Positions 46,673 to 58,100 of a stretch of DNA of 64,000 bases are shown in pieces. Under the pieces are notes generated by a model. That model had not been told where the DNA came from. It was given only the letters and a program-made list of their open reading frames with translations, and ran no database searches. The DNA comes from Macrocystis pyrifera. Taxonomy: Eukaryota > Sar > Phaeophyceae > Laminariales > Laminariaceae. The stretch covers positions 6,776,611 to 6,840,610 of the forward strand of contig JASSKH010000021.1 in the NCBI GenBank assembly GCA_031763025.1. The letters run 5' to 3'. The stretch's first letter is position 1. Each line of letters opens with the position of its first letter. The translations under genes were made by a program, and so were the position numbers.

Positions 46673-47045
46673 CATAGGGGTAGTGACTGTACCGTTTACA
46701 GTACGATAGTACCGCACCGCACACAAACGCATACTTACTGTAGGTCAAATTCCTAGTACTCATACGCCCAAAATATCGAGGATGGCTACCGTGCTACCCA
46801 CCAGTAGCCAGTAGTCTGCCAGGTATACCGAGTCCCTGATCGGAAACATAATCGCCTGTAGGGACCACCTGGTAGGCGACAGCAGCAGTACAAAGTACTA
46901 CGGCAGCACAAGCAGTGCGATATGTCCAATGCCGGTTCAGCAGCATGCGGTGGAACACACGCCTACTTCGTACGGGAATTCCGTCGAAAGACAGGATGGC
47001 GGTGCAGGTCTAAAGTCAAGCGTCAAAATGTATCGTGTCCTCTTT

Positions 47046-47252
47046 CGCGAAAATAAATACCCCCCCCCCCCCCTACTTTTGCACACGAGACCGAAAGCGG
47101 CCACAGATCAGCGGGGCAAGTGACGGTAACAAAAGCGAGAAACCCAGAACAAACAGAACAAAAAAATGGCTCGCCGCATTTAGACCGTTTCGTCAAAACG
47201 CTGAAGCTTTTCATAGTTGTGATCCGGCGCATTCTGGACCAGCGACTACTAC
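47046..47252. other. Stretch without a gene
   Basis: C tract at 47061-47073. The segment GTTGTGATCCGGCGCATT (47216) recurs as GCTGTGATCCGGCGCATT at 47522, a local duplication. Confidence 0.4.
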
Positions 47253-47363
47253 TACTACGGGGGTCCATAGTTAATAGGACCTATGGTATGCATAAAGACC
47301 TATATATTTACCTATCTTTACTAACAATATTTGGTTCTATTTACTATGCCCCCCCCGTAGTAG
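47253..47363 (-). mobile_element. MITE-1 copy 50
   Basis: Complete. Confidence 0.87.
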
Positions 47364-47577
47364 TAGGGTCAGGATTTTTAGCGGATAAACGTCAGGCGCC
47401 GCTCTTGGACGGAAATATTAATACCGATTTTTATTCATACCAGACTGCGAAAGGGGGGGGGGGGGGGGGGGCACTATGTTCTCGGCCGGAGAACAACTTT
47501 TTTCAAGCCTTTTTTTGTGGAAGCTGTGATCCGGCGCATTTTTACCGGTCAGTCTTTCCACCACCAGGTCTATTCCT

Positions 47578-47685
47578 AGCGGTACGGGGGACCACAGTAA
47601 ATAGGACCTACGATAGACAAAAAAAAAAACAAACTATATAGCTACCTACCGTATTTTTACTGAAAAACATTTGGTCCTGTTTACC
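47578..47685 (-). mobile_element. MITE-1 copy 51, with a TACCGTA scar, 3' end lost
   Basis: ACCTATTTTTAC is ACCTACCGTATTTTTAC (47647-47653). The right end stops at GGTCCTGTTTA where the next element begins. Confidence 0.78.
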
Positions 47686-47762
47686 GCCCTGGACGGGAGT
47701 ATAAGGGTCGCTTCGTCTCCAGATTAAGGTCTGAGAGATTCTTATATTTACGTCCAGGGTTG
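47684..47762. mobile_element. MITE-2-like element
   Basis: Palindromic ends CCCTGGACG with AGTATAAG, and CTTATATTTACGTCCAGGG. Structure as MITE-2, but the end sequence differs. Confidence 0.6.
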
Positions 47763-47766
47763 TTCA

Positions 47767-47833
47767 ACCCTTTAGGCACCACACTCCCATATGTGGGGAC
47801 AAAGCACTCAAATTAGAATAAGTAGTTTGTCTC
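47767..47833. mobile_element. MITE-3 remnant
   Basis: AACCCTTTAGGCACC, ATATGTGGGGACAAA and CAAATTAGAATAAG; the right arm is replaced by MITE-1 copy 52. Confidence 0.55.
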
Positions 47834-47937
47834 CTGGGGGGCCATAGTAAATAGGACCAAATATTGTTAGTAAAAGTGGGTAAATATATAGATTTTTGTG
47901 TGTACCGGAGGTCCTATTAACTATGGTCCCCCGTAGC
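47834..47937 (+). mobile_element. MITE-1 copy 52
   Basis: Left end trimmed to GGGGGGCCATAGTAAAT; right end complete. Confidence 0.83.
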
Positions 47938-48222
47938 AGTACTGTATATATGTACCGACGAGGGTCCAGTGTTAAAATGCTTGGATTGGGTAGGCGATCG
48001 GTCAACCTTTTACCAAAGCCCAACGGACTAAGACCTTAACAAATGGCGTCGTCGGCAGGACAAAAAAGCCTCCTGGGGGGGGGGGGAGAGAGTTGTTATC
48101 AGGACTACCCTGGGCTGGGTAATCGATCGATATTTTACCCCTGTTATAGCTCCGTAGGTAATACCATCACACCAGCGAACACTTCACTCCAGAAAAATGC
48201 CGATAAACACTGCAGCAGCTGC

Positions 48223-48329
48223 TATTACGGGGGTCCATAGTTAACGGGACCAAATTTTGTTAGTAAAAATAGGCAAATATGTAGGTTTTTATGTACACCA
48301 TAGGTCCTGTTAACTATGGACCCGTAATA
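48223..48329 (+). mobile_element. MITE-1 copy 53
   Basis: Complete; right end shortened to GGACCCGTAATA. Confidence 0.87.
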
Positions 48330-48457
48330 GTCCACGAGCGTCGACGTAGCGTCGGGGGTGCGAACGTTTTTTCAACGCTCGAACTCTCTTTACGACGAAC
48401 GGCGCAAGGGTTGCTGGAGACGAATATTTGTTTGTATGCTTTTCGTGTGGGGGGGGG

Positions 48458-48634
<177 letters not shown>

Positions 48635-48787
48635 GACCTAGATCGTTCCGAGAACGCTTTTGTTCGGTATTGGCAATATCTTGCCCGTTGTATTTTAAAA
48701 AAAGAGCGCTGAAAAAAAAAATAAAAAAAACGCCCCCCCCCCCCCCCGCCCCCAGGTGCAAGCTCAACGCTCTTTAAGGTGGTGCAC

Positions 48788-49116
48788 GTCCCCGGTGGCT
48801 TGGTGGGTGGTCCGCGTGCATATCAAGCTCAACTTCGTGGGTTCGAGTCTCACCGAGTGCATGCTCGTAGGGACTTTTGCTTGCATCAAAAATTATTAGC
48901 GGAAAGCGCGAGAGCGTGAGCTATCTACATTCGAGGAAACTCGACGAGCAGTGGGAATGCTGAACCTTATGCGCGACAAAAAATAAAGGCACGTACCGGG
49001 GGGGGAGAAGGGACGACACCTGTGACCACGGCTTGTCCAGAAGGTCGCTGAGGGTAAAACCTCCTACGAGCTAGGCTGGAAAGTAAAAGTCATGACTAAA
49101 AAAACAAAAAAAAAAA
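48788..49116 (+). mobile_element. tRNA-derived SINE copy 4
   Basis: Box B GGGTTCGAGTCTC intact, full body, A-rich tail. Not inside a MITE. With copies 1-3 it defines the family consensus. Confidence 0.85.
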
Positions 49117-49119
49117 CTC

Positions 49120-50551
49120 CACAAAAAAAATGGCTACAGGCACTTGTCCACGAATGAATACGAATGTTGCTGCTGTTGTTGTATAACTTCGCCTCGTAGG
49201 TTAATTAAATCGTCTGTAGCTTGGCATCAATGAGGCCTCGCGGAGTGAGACTCAATCCCTCTCTCTCCCCAGTACAGCAATGAGGCTTTCGATAAAAAGG
49301 GGACACCATGCTGGTGTCCCCTCTTTTCTGGTTTCAGATTACCGTATGAAGTGACACCCACACCCCTCGAATTTCACAAGCTGATACCAGATGGGCTTCT
49401 CGGCGGCGGGGAGAGCGCGAACAAACACCGAGCGCGACGTGCCTCAATGAAACACCTCGGCGAAATCTTCCCCAAAAATGCCGCCAGCTTCGTTGTCTGC
49501 GCCCCCCCCCCCCCCCCCCCCCCCCCGCCACAGGAGTTTGGGAGAAACTCGCCTCTGTAATCTTCCCCAGGGTGCGTAGGGCCAGGCACTGGCCGACTCA
49601 GTCAGTAGCGATCATAATGTCGTCAAAACCGATCCGTATAATGGATTGCAGCAGTATGCTGCCTCTCCTCTCTACTGTTTCCTCCCGAAACGCATTTGGG
49701 GGGTCTCCTTACTTTAAGATGGCGCGTTTCTTGGACGTACGTAAGACAGCAAAAAAATACTGGCGAATATACTGGCCAGGTCAATCAGTAGATATCTAAT
49801 GCCAGTACATACGCACTGTTGTGCCAGTGCCCAGCCCCAAGGGTGTGTTTTTATACCGGGTGCTTAGAAGTGCGGTAGCAAACCCCAACCCTATCCCTAT
49901 CCCTACCGATCTCTCCAGCACACCAAACCAATGTTAACCCCATAGGAAAATCGAGGTTGCGACCAAAAACTGATACATTTTGGTGTTGTCAACCATCTAC
50001 GAGCAGCGTAATCGCCCACCCACAAGTACGGGTGTGGTCGAGTTGAGCCCATGCCCATACGACAATTCCTTGCATAAGCCGTAAAACTCGGACATTAATC
50101 AATCATGCGCGTCGCCCCCCCGATCACACAGTCGGTTACCGTTTGCTGAAACCGTCGTCACTTTTTGGCGTCGATTTGTTTCCCCCCCTTCGCAGTCCCA
50201 AGAGGCTTAAGGTTGGGCAGGCGATTGATTAACCTTTTACCAGGAGACCAACGGATATTTCCTGGTCACAAGACCCCAAAAATTAAATGGCGTCGTCGAC
50301 AGCACAAATGGGTCGTTGGTCGTCAGTCTTTTTTTTTTTTTTTTTTTTTTTTTTCCCTTTCAAGAAAGTTTGCCGCGGCGACACCCCAGATAGTCCAGAG
50401 GGAGGGTCGGCGGTTCGGTAGTCGTGCTGCAAAACGTCCGGTGGAACACTTCATCAGTGGACTCGAGTATTCAACGGCACTGTTCTGTCTGTGCCCCCCC
50501 GTCTATTTTTCGCAGTGGTCCCCCACCAACGGACTCTGAGACCTCAACGGT
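49120..50551. other. Stretch without a supported gene
   Basis: Contains C tract 49501-49526, T tract 50331-50354, and two similar GGTTGGGCAGGCGATTGATT or TTGGGTAGGCGATCGGTC segments (50211 and 47987). Short frames with no motif. Confidence 0.4.
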
Positions 50552-50761
50552 ACAGTAGTGCCGGTCGGTATGTGCTATAGTAGCCAGGCAGCAATACTGG
50601 CACTATTATAGGGACAACCGGCACTATTTACTCCGCACACTATTGATAACTACGACACTATCAATAGTTAATCCCATCTGTGCCAAGCGATTTAGCAGGC
50701 ACTACTAGCGGCCAGTCGGTACTATCAGTACTCAACCGGCATTATAGAGGGATCATTACTG
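50552..50761 (-). repeat. Repeat-4 copy
   Basis: Inverse copy of 46466-46672; starts ACAGTAGTGCCGGT, ends ATAGAGGGATCATTACT. Confidence 0.7.
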
Positions 50762-50785
50762 CAACATCGAACAAGTACCTCATAT

Positions 50786-50898
50786 TATTACGGGGAGCCA
50801 TATTAAATAGGACCTACGATACACACAAAAACATAGATATTTACCTATTTTTACTAACAATATTTGGTCCTATTTACTATGGTCCCCCGCCCGTAATA
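50786..50898 (-). mobile_element. MITE-1 copy 54
   Basis: Complete; right end carries a small duplication, CCCCCGCCCGTAATA. Confidence 0.87.
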
Positions 50899-51616
50899 GT
50901 AAGCTCTAGCGCTCCGGTAGTCCGCACAATGGTCTACAGCAGCGGGATGATAAAATAGATATTTTCAGAAGCAGTTTTTCCCAGGGCAACTCGTAATCCA
51001 CACTTCAGAAGATCATGGCGGAAGTTTCCGCGAACTTTCTCCTTCGACGTGAAAAAGCGCCGAGACCGCATTTTTCGCCCTTTTTTTTTTCGGCCCGTTT
51101 CCGCTGACACCGAACGCCCGCCTCAGCGGCGCATTTTTCTCAGCCGGGCTATTTTCTCCCGGTCGAGTATTATTCCTGGCGGAAAACTCCTGGGAATTTA
51201 TGGCAAACAATCGATTGGATATTCTCAAGTTTTGACCTGGATTCTCTTGACGTCATGGTGTATACATATCATGAAGCAATTGCTGCTTCTGGGTGACCAT
51301 GGCTATAATTTACCCTCTTCCTATGTACGGCAGGAATATGCTGCGTGCTCAAATTCCGCGTAGTCTGTTCCGAAAACAAACGCGGTTGCAGTTGGACAAT
51401 CGGTGCTATAAATTCCCTCTGCAAAGTCTGGGAAGCGAAAAACAAAAAAATCCGAGAAGTTTGGTTTTATCTACTGCTGTATCGCCGTCTACTGCTGTAT
51501 GAGTAGCGTGTCGTGTCCCATTCGCAACATGAGTAATACCACGTTGCGTCCCCTGCTTTGCCCGTGTGTCGTGTATTGCTGTAATACATGCGGTTGCAAG
51601 AATTGTACAGCAGTAG

Positions 51617-51728
51617 TATTACGGGGGGCCATAGTTAATGGGACCAAACATTGTTTGTAAAAATAGGGAAATATATAGGTTTTTTTGTGTGTACCAAAGG
51701 TCCTATTTGTTATGGTCCCCCGTACGTA
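51617..51728 (+). mobile_element. MITE-1 copy 55
   Basis: Complete; the terminal TA reads TACGTA (51723-51728). Preceded by TACAGCAGTA (51605-51614). Confidence 0.86.
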
Positions 51729-51845
51729 GTAGTAGTTCGACGGGCACCATTTTTTTTTTTTTTTTAGTCGTAACGGTTCACAACCATGCGGTCGCTGATG
51801 CAGTTCAAAAAGGAACAATCAAGGAAATCCTGATGTGTTGCCCCT

Positions 51846-51935
51846 AAATTGTTGTTGTTGGTTGTTGTTGTGGTTGTTGTTGTTGTTGTTGGTTGTTGTT
51901 GTTGGTTGTTGTTATTGTTGTTCTGACATTATCTG
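51846..51935 (+). repeat. GTT-rich microsatellite
   Basis: Degenerate TTGTTGTTGG repeats. Confidence 0.8.
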
Positions 51936-52285
51936 TTGCTCTGAAACGAAGGAGTCCGTGGTCACACAAAGGTGCTGGAGCCCTGGGAAGATCCGATATA
52001 CTAGAAAAAAAAAACGAAAATTCGGCTGCCTAAAATAATACACGAGACGAAGAAGGCGCACACAAGCAAGATGAAATAAATCAATGTGCGAACTGAACTG
52101 CTGCTGTCAATACCCGATGGTGGGTGCAGCTTGAAAAGTTGCTCATTCAAGCACATAGACCCCTGAGCTATTTGTAAAAGGTGTAGACAATTACCCTCGC
52201 AGGGTACGTACGCCTTATGCGTGGCACTCTCACCCTTCGAACGATTGCATACATATTTTTAGGACGGGTCAGACAGCCGAATATA

Positions 52286-52431
52286 CCAGGGCTCTTCACC
52301 GGTCGGGTCGGGTCGGGTCGGGTCAGGTCGGGTCGGGTCGGGTAAGGGCGATCCGACCCGCCCCGATTCGTGAGAGTTTGAGAATCTAAACATCCTGACC
52401 CGACCCGACCTGACCCGACCCGTGATATTGA
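52286..52431. repeat. GGGTC foldback element
   Basis: CAGGGCTCTTCACCGG, then (GGTCG)n on one side and (GACCC)n on the other, with ~60 unrelated bases between: an inverted repeat of pentamers. Related pieces at 53296-53431 and 53745-53806. Confidence 0.65.
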
Positions 52432-52724
52432 AGGCAAAATCCTGATATAATAGATACCTACCCACCCGGGGTACAAGTACTGGACACCTGCCACTGCGGA
52501 CGAACATGTAAGGACCATTAGGTACTGATATTTATACGCCAGCGGTTCTTACATTTCCGTCCAGATTGACACCTGGTTAGTACTGGGAAATCGAGCCCCA
52601 AGAAAGGCAGGCTGAGATTTTCTAGATTTGCTCAGAAATTCGTGAGTCGTTATACTGAAGTTAATGTAGAACGCGCCCATTTTCCAGATAAGAAATCCAG
52701 CCTGAGACATTTTTTTCCCCCTTC

Positions 52725-52833
52725 TATTACGGGGGTCCATGGTTAATAGAACCTATGGCATACATAAAAACCTATAAATTTACCTAGTTTACTACCAATA
52801 TTTGGTCCTATTTACTATGTGTCCCCCGCAATA
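52725..52833 (-). mobile_element. MITE-1 copy 56
   Basis: Complete; TATGTGTCCCCC in the right end. Confidence 0.86.
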
Positions 52834-53166
52834 GTTTATCAGTTTCGAGATGCGGGTGCCCTGCAGTTCTGTCAGTCTTATCTTTCAACAGCATGTTGAA
52901 CAATATATGGCAAACCCGGGGGGTACGCCCTAACATTTCCGCGTACCGTACCAGGGTGTGTCGACATTGTATTTACGTCTTCGCTTTCCTTGGTCGTGGG
53001 ATTTGCATGAAATATATCACGGGCGTTATCCAGGGTACTTCTCATTTCGGTTTGCATGCGATAGGGGATGGTATACCACAGCCCGTGCGCAAACCGTAGC
53101 GTTTCCTCACGTACGTACTGGTACCGGGGTGCGCGTACACACATACTACTACGATCACGTAACAGG

Positions 53167-53252
53167 TACCAATCTGTCCCTCAATATAATGAACTTTTTT
53201 ATACTAGTATTCAATCAAAAAGGTTCCTATTTTTTTTGGTACAGAGTGGTAC
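53167..53252. mobile_element. MITE-2 copy
   Basis: Ends TACCAATCTGTCCC and GGTACAGAGTGGTA; 86 bp. Confidence 0.75.
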
Positions 53253-53295
53253 TTGTTTTCTCTTCCATCGTGACGTTTCTTTAGCCTGTTTTTCT

Positions 53296-53431
53296 CGGGG
53301 CTCTTCACGGGTCGGGTCCGGAAGTTTCTCCGAAATCTCACGGGTCGGGTTGGGTCAGATCGGGTGGGGTCACGATACTATCAAGTTCTCACTGGCCGGG
53401 TCGGGTCCGGTCACCGTAACCCGACCCGGAC
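53296..53431. repeat. GGGTC foldback element, second copy
   Basis: Same GGGCTCTTCACGGGTCGGGT start; right arm AACCCGACCCGGAC. Confidence 0.6.
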
Positions 53432-53744
53432 GCGTCCTGCGATAGGGCACGCCTCATGTTAATAACAAAAATCTGGTCATTTTTTTTGTCACTGGGACTG
53501 ATGGAGCTCCACAAGGGCACCGAGGGCCTACCCAACTAGGCATGCCTTATCGTTTGTTTCTGTCAATAATAGTCCAACATTTTTTGCTGCATCGGGTTTA
53601 TTCATATGTGCCATGCTTCCCCTTGAAGAAGAAAAAAAACATTTTTTTTGGGTGTGGTGCGATCTTCGAGAGCTCGCCAAAGTGAAGGTAAGGACCCCCT
53701 CAAGAAATGACAAAGGTTCACCCCTCTCTGCCGTAGCGTACGCG

Positions 53745-53806
53745 TCCCCGAGACCCGACCCGGGCTGACCCGCGAGGTTTGACCCGACCCTGATCAGCCC
53801 TGGTTT
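53745..53806. repeat. GGGTC element fragment
   Basis: GAGACCCGACCCGGGCTGAC, a second GACCCGACCC, then TCAGCCCTGG, the inverse of the usual start. Confidence 0.5.
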
Positions 53807-53904
53807 CTGTGTGACCACGGGTTGTGCGTTTCGGGGAGGTGAGCTAGTGTGTGATCATCAACATCATCGTCACCATGATCACAGTATACTAGTAAAACGG
53901 ATGC

Positions 53905-54010
53905 AAAACGCGCGATAGAGAAAACGCCTCCAGTCTACGAACTTGCTCCGAAACACTCACCCCCTCCACACTAACAAATCCCGGCAACTCCCAGATCCCG
54001 AGAGACAAGA
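53905..54010. repeat. Duplicate of the sequence just past the mTERF stop
   Basis: ACGCCTCCAGTC, then CACCCC and AACTCCCAGATCCCGAGAG match 54812-54945. One is a copy of the other, with Repeat-5 between. Confidence 0.55.
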
Positions 54011-54014
54011 TAAC

Positions 54015-54262
54015 TCTGGGGGAGTGTACTCGATATCATGCATGGTCGTAGTCGTGTGATAATAGACCCTGGCATCCCTACAGTACAACGACGGGAGGGA
54101 GCACGTCTTGGTTTCACCGACCAGGCAGACACTGCTTGCACCAAGCGCGAAGCGCCGTGAGGTCTTCGGCGAGTGGCATGAAGGCCGAGCTGCACCCTAC
54201 CAAAAGAACCGCTTGTGAGGTGGTGTTTCTTGCCCATGGATGTCAGCTTCAATAAGTCCATT
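54015..54262 (-). repeat. Repeat-5 copy
   Basis: From GTGTACTCGATATCATGCAT to GATGTCAGCTTCAATAAG; near full length. Confidence 0.7.
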
Positions 54263-54542
54263 TACTTTCCGGTCCGGCCACTTCCAAGTTTGTGTATGTG
54301 GGGGGGTTCACGTCGAGCAGATCATGATCTGCCAGGCCTAGAGTAGATCGTACAGATCAGTGGGCTGGGACGTACGTATGGCCTTGTATGTACTGTGTAT
54401 ATAGAGATCATCACGTGGAATCGGGTACATTTCACACAGACTGCACCAGGTCAGAGCACAAACGGCTTGCAGACCCGGGCTCACGCGTGATAGCATGACC
54501 ACGCTAGTCTGTAGATCTGCCTTAACATTGCGAAAACGTAAA

Positions 54543-54645
54543 CATGCACAGATCATTCAGATCCCGTAGATGGACATGTACAGATCATTCAGATCCTGTA
54601 GATAGACATGTACAGATCATTCAGGTCCTGTACATCGGCCCCGTG
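54543..54645 (+). repeat. Minisatellite, 31 bp unit x3
   Basis: CAGATCATTCAGATCCYGTA, then GATGGACATGTA, three times. Similar GATC-rich units recur inside an mTERF intron at 59660-59868. Confidence 0.75.
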
Positions 54646-54965
54646 GAAACTTTTGCACATTACACCGATCCGCGAAAACACGATCTGTGTGATACGTGCA
54701 GTGATCATCTGACCTGTCCGACATTTAAAACAACCGCAGTAGTATTTACCACGGCATAAACTTACTGCACGCCAGGTACTGCACATACCAAGCACTGGTA
54801 AAAAAAATAGTAAAACGGTTTCTTAACATACGAAGAAAAACAAAAGACGCCTCCAGTCCACTTTTCCCGAGCCCCCCCCCCCCCCCCCCTCCTCGAAACA
54901 AAACACCCCGAAAAACTCCCAGATTCCGAGAGGCAAGGCACACGTAGAAGAAGGGTAAGGGTTAC

Positions 54966-55161
54966 CTAAGAGTCGACCACCAACGCATCGTGTTTTCGAG
55001 GCGGAAGGCCACGTTCCAGGACTTGCGAGTCCAGCCACTTTTCGAAACGAGGGCCGGTGTAGGCGGCTACTGCCTTCACGTGCTCGCGAAAAACCGGCTT
55101 TCCGAGGCCCACGCTCTCTATCATCTTCGCTCGCGGCATCATGCGTTTCTTCAGGCTGTAT
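54966..55161 (-). CDS. mTERF gene, last exon
   Basis: One base plus 64 codons and a stop, YSLKKRMMPRAKMIESVGLG to PPRKHDALVVDS. Acceptor CTGCACAG|A. Contains the conserved C-terminal mTERF motif YSLxKRxxPR. Confidence 0.92.
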
Positions 55162-58100
55162 CTGTGCAGGGCGGGGGGGGGGGCGGGGGGGGAAGCAGGG
55201 TGTTTGGGCAAGTGTTGTTGTGGCTGTTGAAGTTGACACCGCCAAGAAACGCCTAGAAAGATACATGCATAGATGCATGCTACGAATGGGTCGTACGTTT
55301 AGTATTTCCGAGGCTCATCACCCCCGTAGCTCTACACCTCATAACAACAAATAACCCTGAGAAAAGATGAGAGCGCAACCCGATAGACCTATTGCGGGGG
55401 TCCATAGTTAACGGGACCAAATTTTGTTAGTAAAAATAGGCAAATATATGGGTTTTCATGTACACCATAGGTCCTGTTAACTATGGACCCCCGTAATAGG
55501 TGGCATAAAACACAAGTGAAGGGTGTTCCAATATTCGGTACCAGGTACCAAGGTAGTTCCTAAGTTAAGGAGGCTTGTGCGTGAGCAATATGTAGGCAAA
55601 GCAATGTTGCCTCTATCGTAGCACGCGTCCACAATGCAGGCGTTTTTAGAGGCTGCGTCTGTGCAGAGGGGGGGGGGGGGGCGGGTGGGGGGGTGGGGGA
55701 GGAGGCTTGGGATTGTTTTTGTTCCCGCTGCGGACACTGCCAAGAAACGACGAGAAACGCACAACGCTAACGTGTTCCATGCAGCTTACAGCAGCGCAGT
55801 TTGCGATTGCTGCTACGCCTGCTACTGCTAGTACTATTTCTACTGCCACTACTACTACAACTACAACAACAACAACAAAACTACTACTACAACTACTACT
55901 ACTACTACTAACACTACCGTCGCCACCACCAATGCCACCAATACAACCACAATCATCAATACTCCCCGCGCCTCTGCCTTCCTTCTCCCTCCCCCTCCCC
56001 AACCACCACCACCACCAACACTGCCGCCAACAACCGTAGTCCACCCACAAGTCCGGCCATCCAGCACACAAAAAAAAACGCACCACCACTATTCCGGAGG
56101 TCCATAGCAAATAGCACCTACAGTACACACAAAAACCTACATATTTACCTATTGTTACAGAGAAAATTTGGCCCCATTTACACTCCCCCCCCGCAATACC
56201 ACCAACGCCCCTGATTCCACCACCACATCGAGAAAATACACCACCACCACTACCCCCCCCCCCACCACCACCCTGCAACCAATACCAACAACCCTACCTA
56301 CCACCATATAGAACACACAAACCACCGCCATCGCCCCTGCCACCACCGCCCCACCACTACTGATGCTACTACCACATCGAAACGTGAAATACGACCACCA
56401 TCATCCCCACCACTACATGGTAAAAGTACACCACTAACGACAACACCAACACCCGTACCACCCGTACCACCAACACCCCTATTGCCATCACGACCACGTC
56501 GAACGAATACACCACCACCACCACCGCCACTGCCACTGTCACCGCCAACATCACCATCCTACCACTACTGCGACCAACACCCCTACAATATCACCACCGC
56601 CACATCGACAAAGTTAACCGTCACCACCACCACGACCACATTTCCACCGACAGCCACACTTACTTCAACCACCACTCCATTGGAACCACGCACTACAACA
56701 ATCACCACCATCACCACCACCACCAGTCCTATTACAGCCACCACAACATGAAAAAACGGTACCACCACTACCCCAACCACCACCACCACCACCACCACCT
56801 TGTTATACCGCGACTCACCTAAGCAGCGTCGGGTTTGACAGCACCGACGCCCGAATCTCCTCCGGCGAACCCCCCAGCGAGTCACGGAAAAATTCAAGGG
56901 TGGGACCTAAGTTCATCTTGGCGGAGTACCCGAACAGCTGCGGACACGTCTGGTCAGCCGATTAGAGAGCGCCGTCCACAAAGGACACGCGGCGGAATAT
57001 ATGGAGGGAGAAGAGCGGACGAATAGCGCAATCGAGTGAATCATTGCGGGACTGAGCAGGCGAACAACGACCAAAACATGCTGGACCAAGCACTGGGTGC
57101 CGTTCGCTACTATGGGCATGCGGCGGAATTCAAGAAGAGGGGTGGGGGGCAATCGCGGCCGAGTTCACCCTTTCGGGACCCAGCAGACACAACGACCAGC
57201 ACTCGCTCGACCAGTCACAAAGTTCCATTTAACATGAACATGCAACGGGATTGGCAGACAAGGAGAGAGGGAACAGGCGCCGCCGAGTTCAACCTTTTCG
57301 AGCCGAGCAGGCACAACGACCAACCTCGCTCCACCAATCACAAAGTATCACTCCCCATCAGCATGCGGCGGGAAAATAAGGAGGGCAAGGGTGGGGGCAA
57401 CCGCCACCGAGGTACCCTATTTGGATCCAGCAAGTACAACCACAAATCGCTCGACCAATTACATAGTGCCATTCACCATGGACATGCGGCGAATTAACGG
57501 AGGGGGGGCAGGCACCGCCGAGTCAACCTGTTTGGGACCTAGCAGGTACAACGACCAAAACTCGCTCCACTAACCACGGGGTCATTCGCCATGAACATGC
57601 GGCGGAGTTAATGCACAAGGGGGGGGGGAAGATCAAGAACAGAATGAGGTCCTACATTAGGATCGAGAAAATGATCTGTGCCAGCCCCCAGCTCTTCAAC
57701 TGCCGAGCCGAAATCGTAGAAAACAATTTTATTGCGACCGATCAATCAATCAGCACAATCGCCCACCGCCCCGACACAACGAGAACGCATCCCCTTAGTC
57801 AGACCACATCTCGCCCGACTACCCGCTCCTCCGCCCCCGTCCCCAATTCCGCCTTTTCCTTGCCCGTCAACTCCGCTCGGAACGCTTCGTGTGCTTCAGG
57901 GTGTTCCATCGCTTCCCTGCCCTCGACAAAAAACAAAGCTAAACACACCAACGATACTAACAAGAGCATCCACGAGACCGTTTCCCTCAACAACAGCAGC
58001 AGCAGCAACGAAACACAACAATTTACACCATTGCCATACGCCACCACCGCCATCACCCAACACTAGCACTATTCCGACCACCACTAACACCAACACCAAC

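Noticed and set aside
57611-57730. A plus-strand frame with KMICASPQLF, like an mTERF repeat
   Set aside because: It is on the strand opposite to the mTERF gene, alone, lacks the following N-x-x-P signature, and no splice sites fit.
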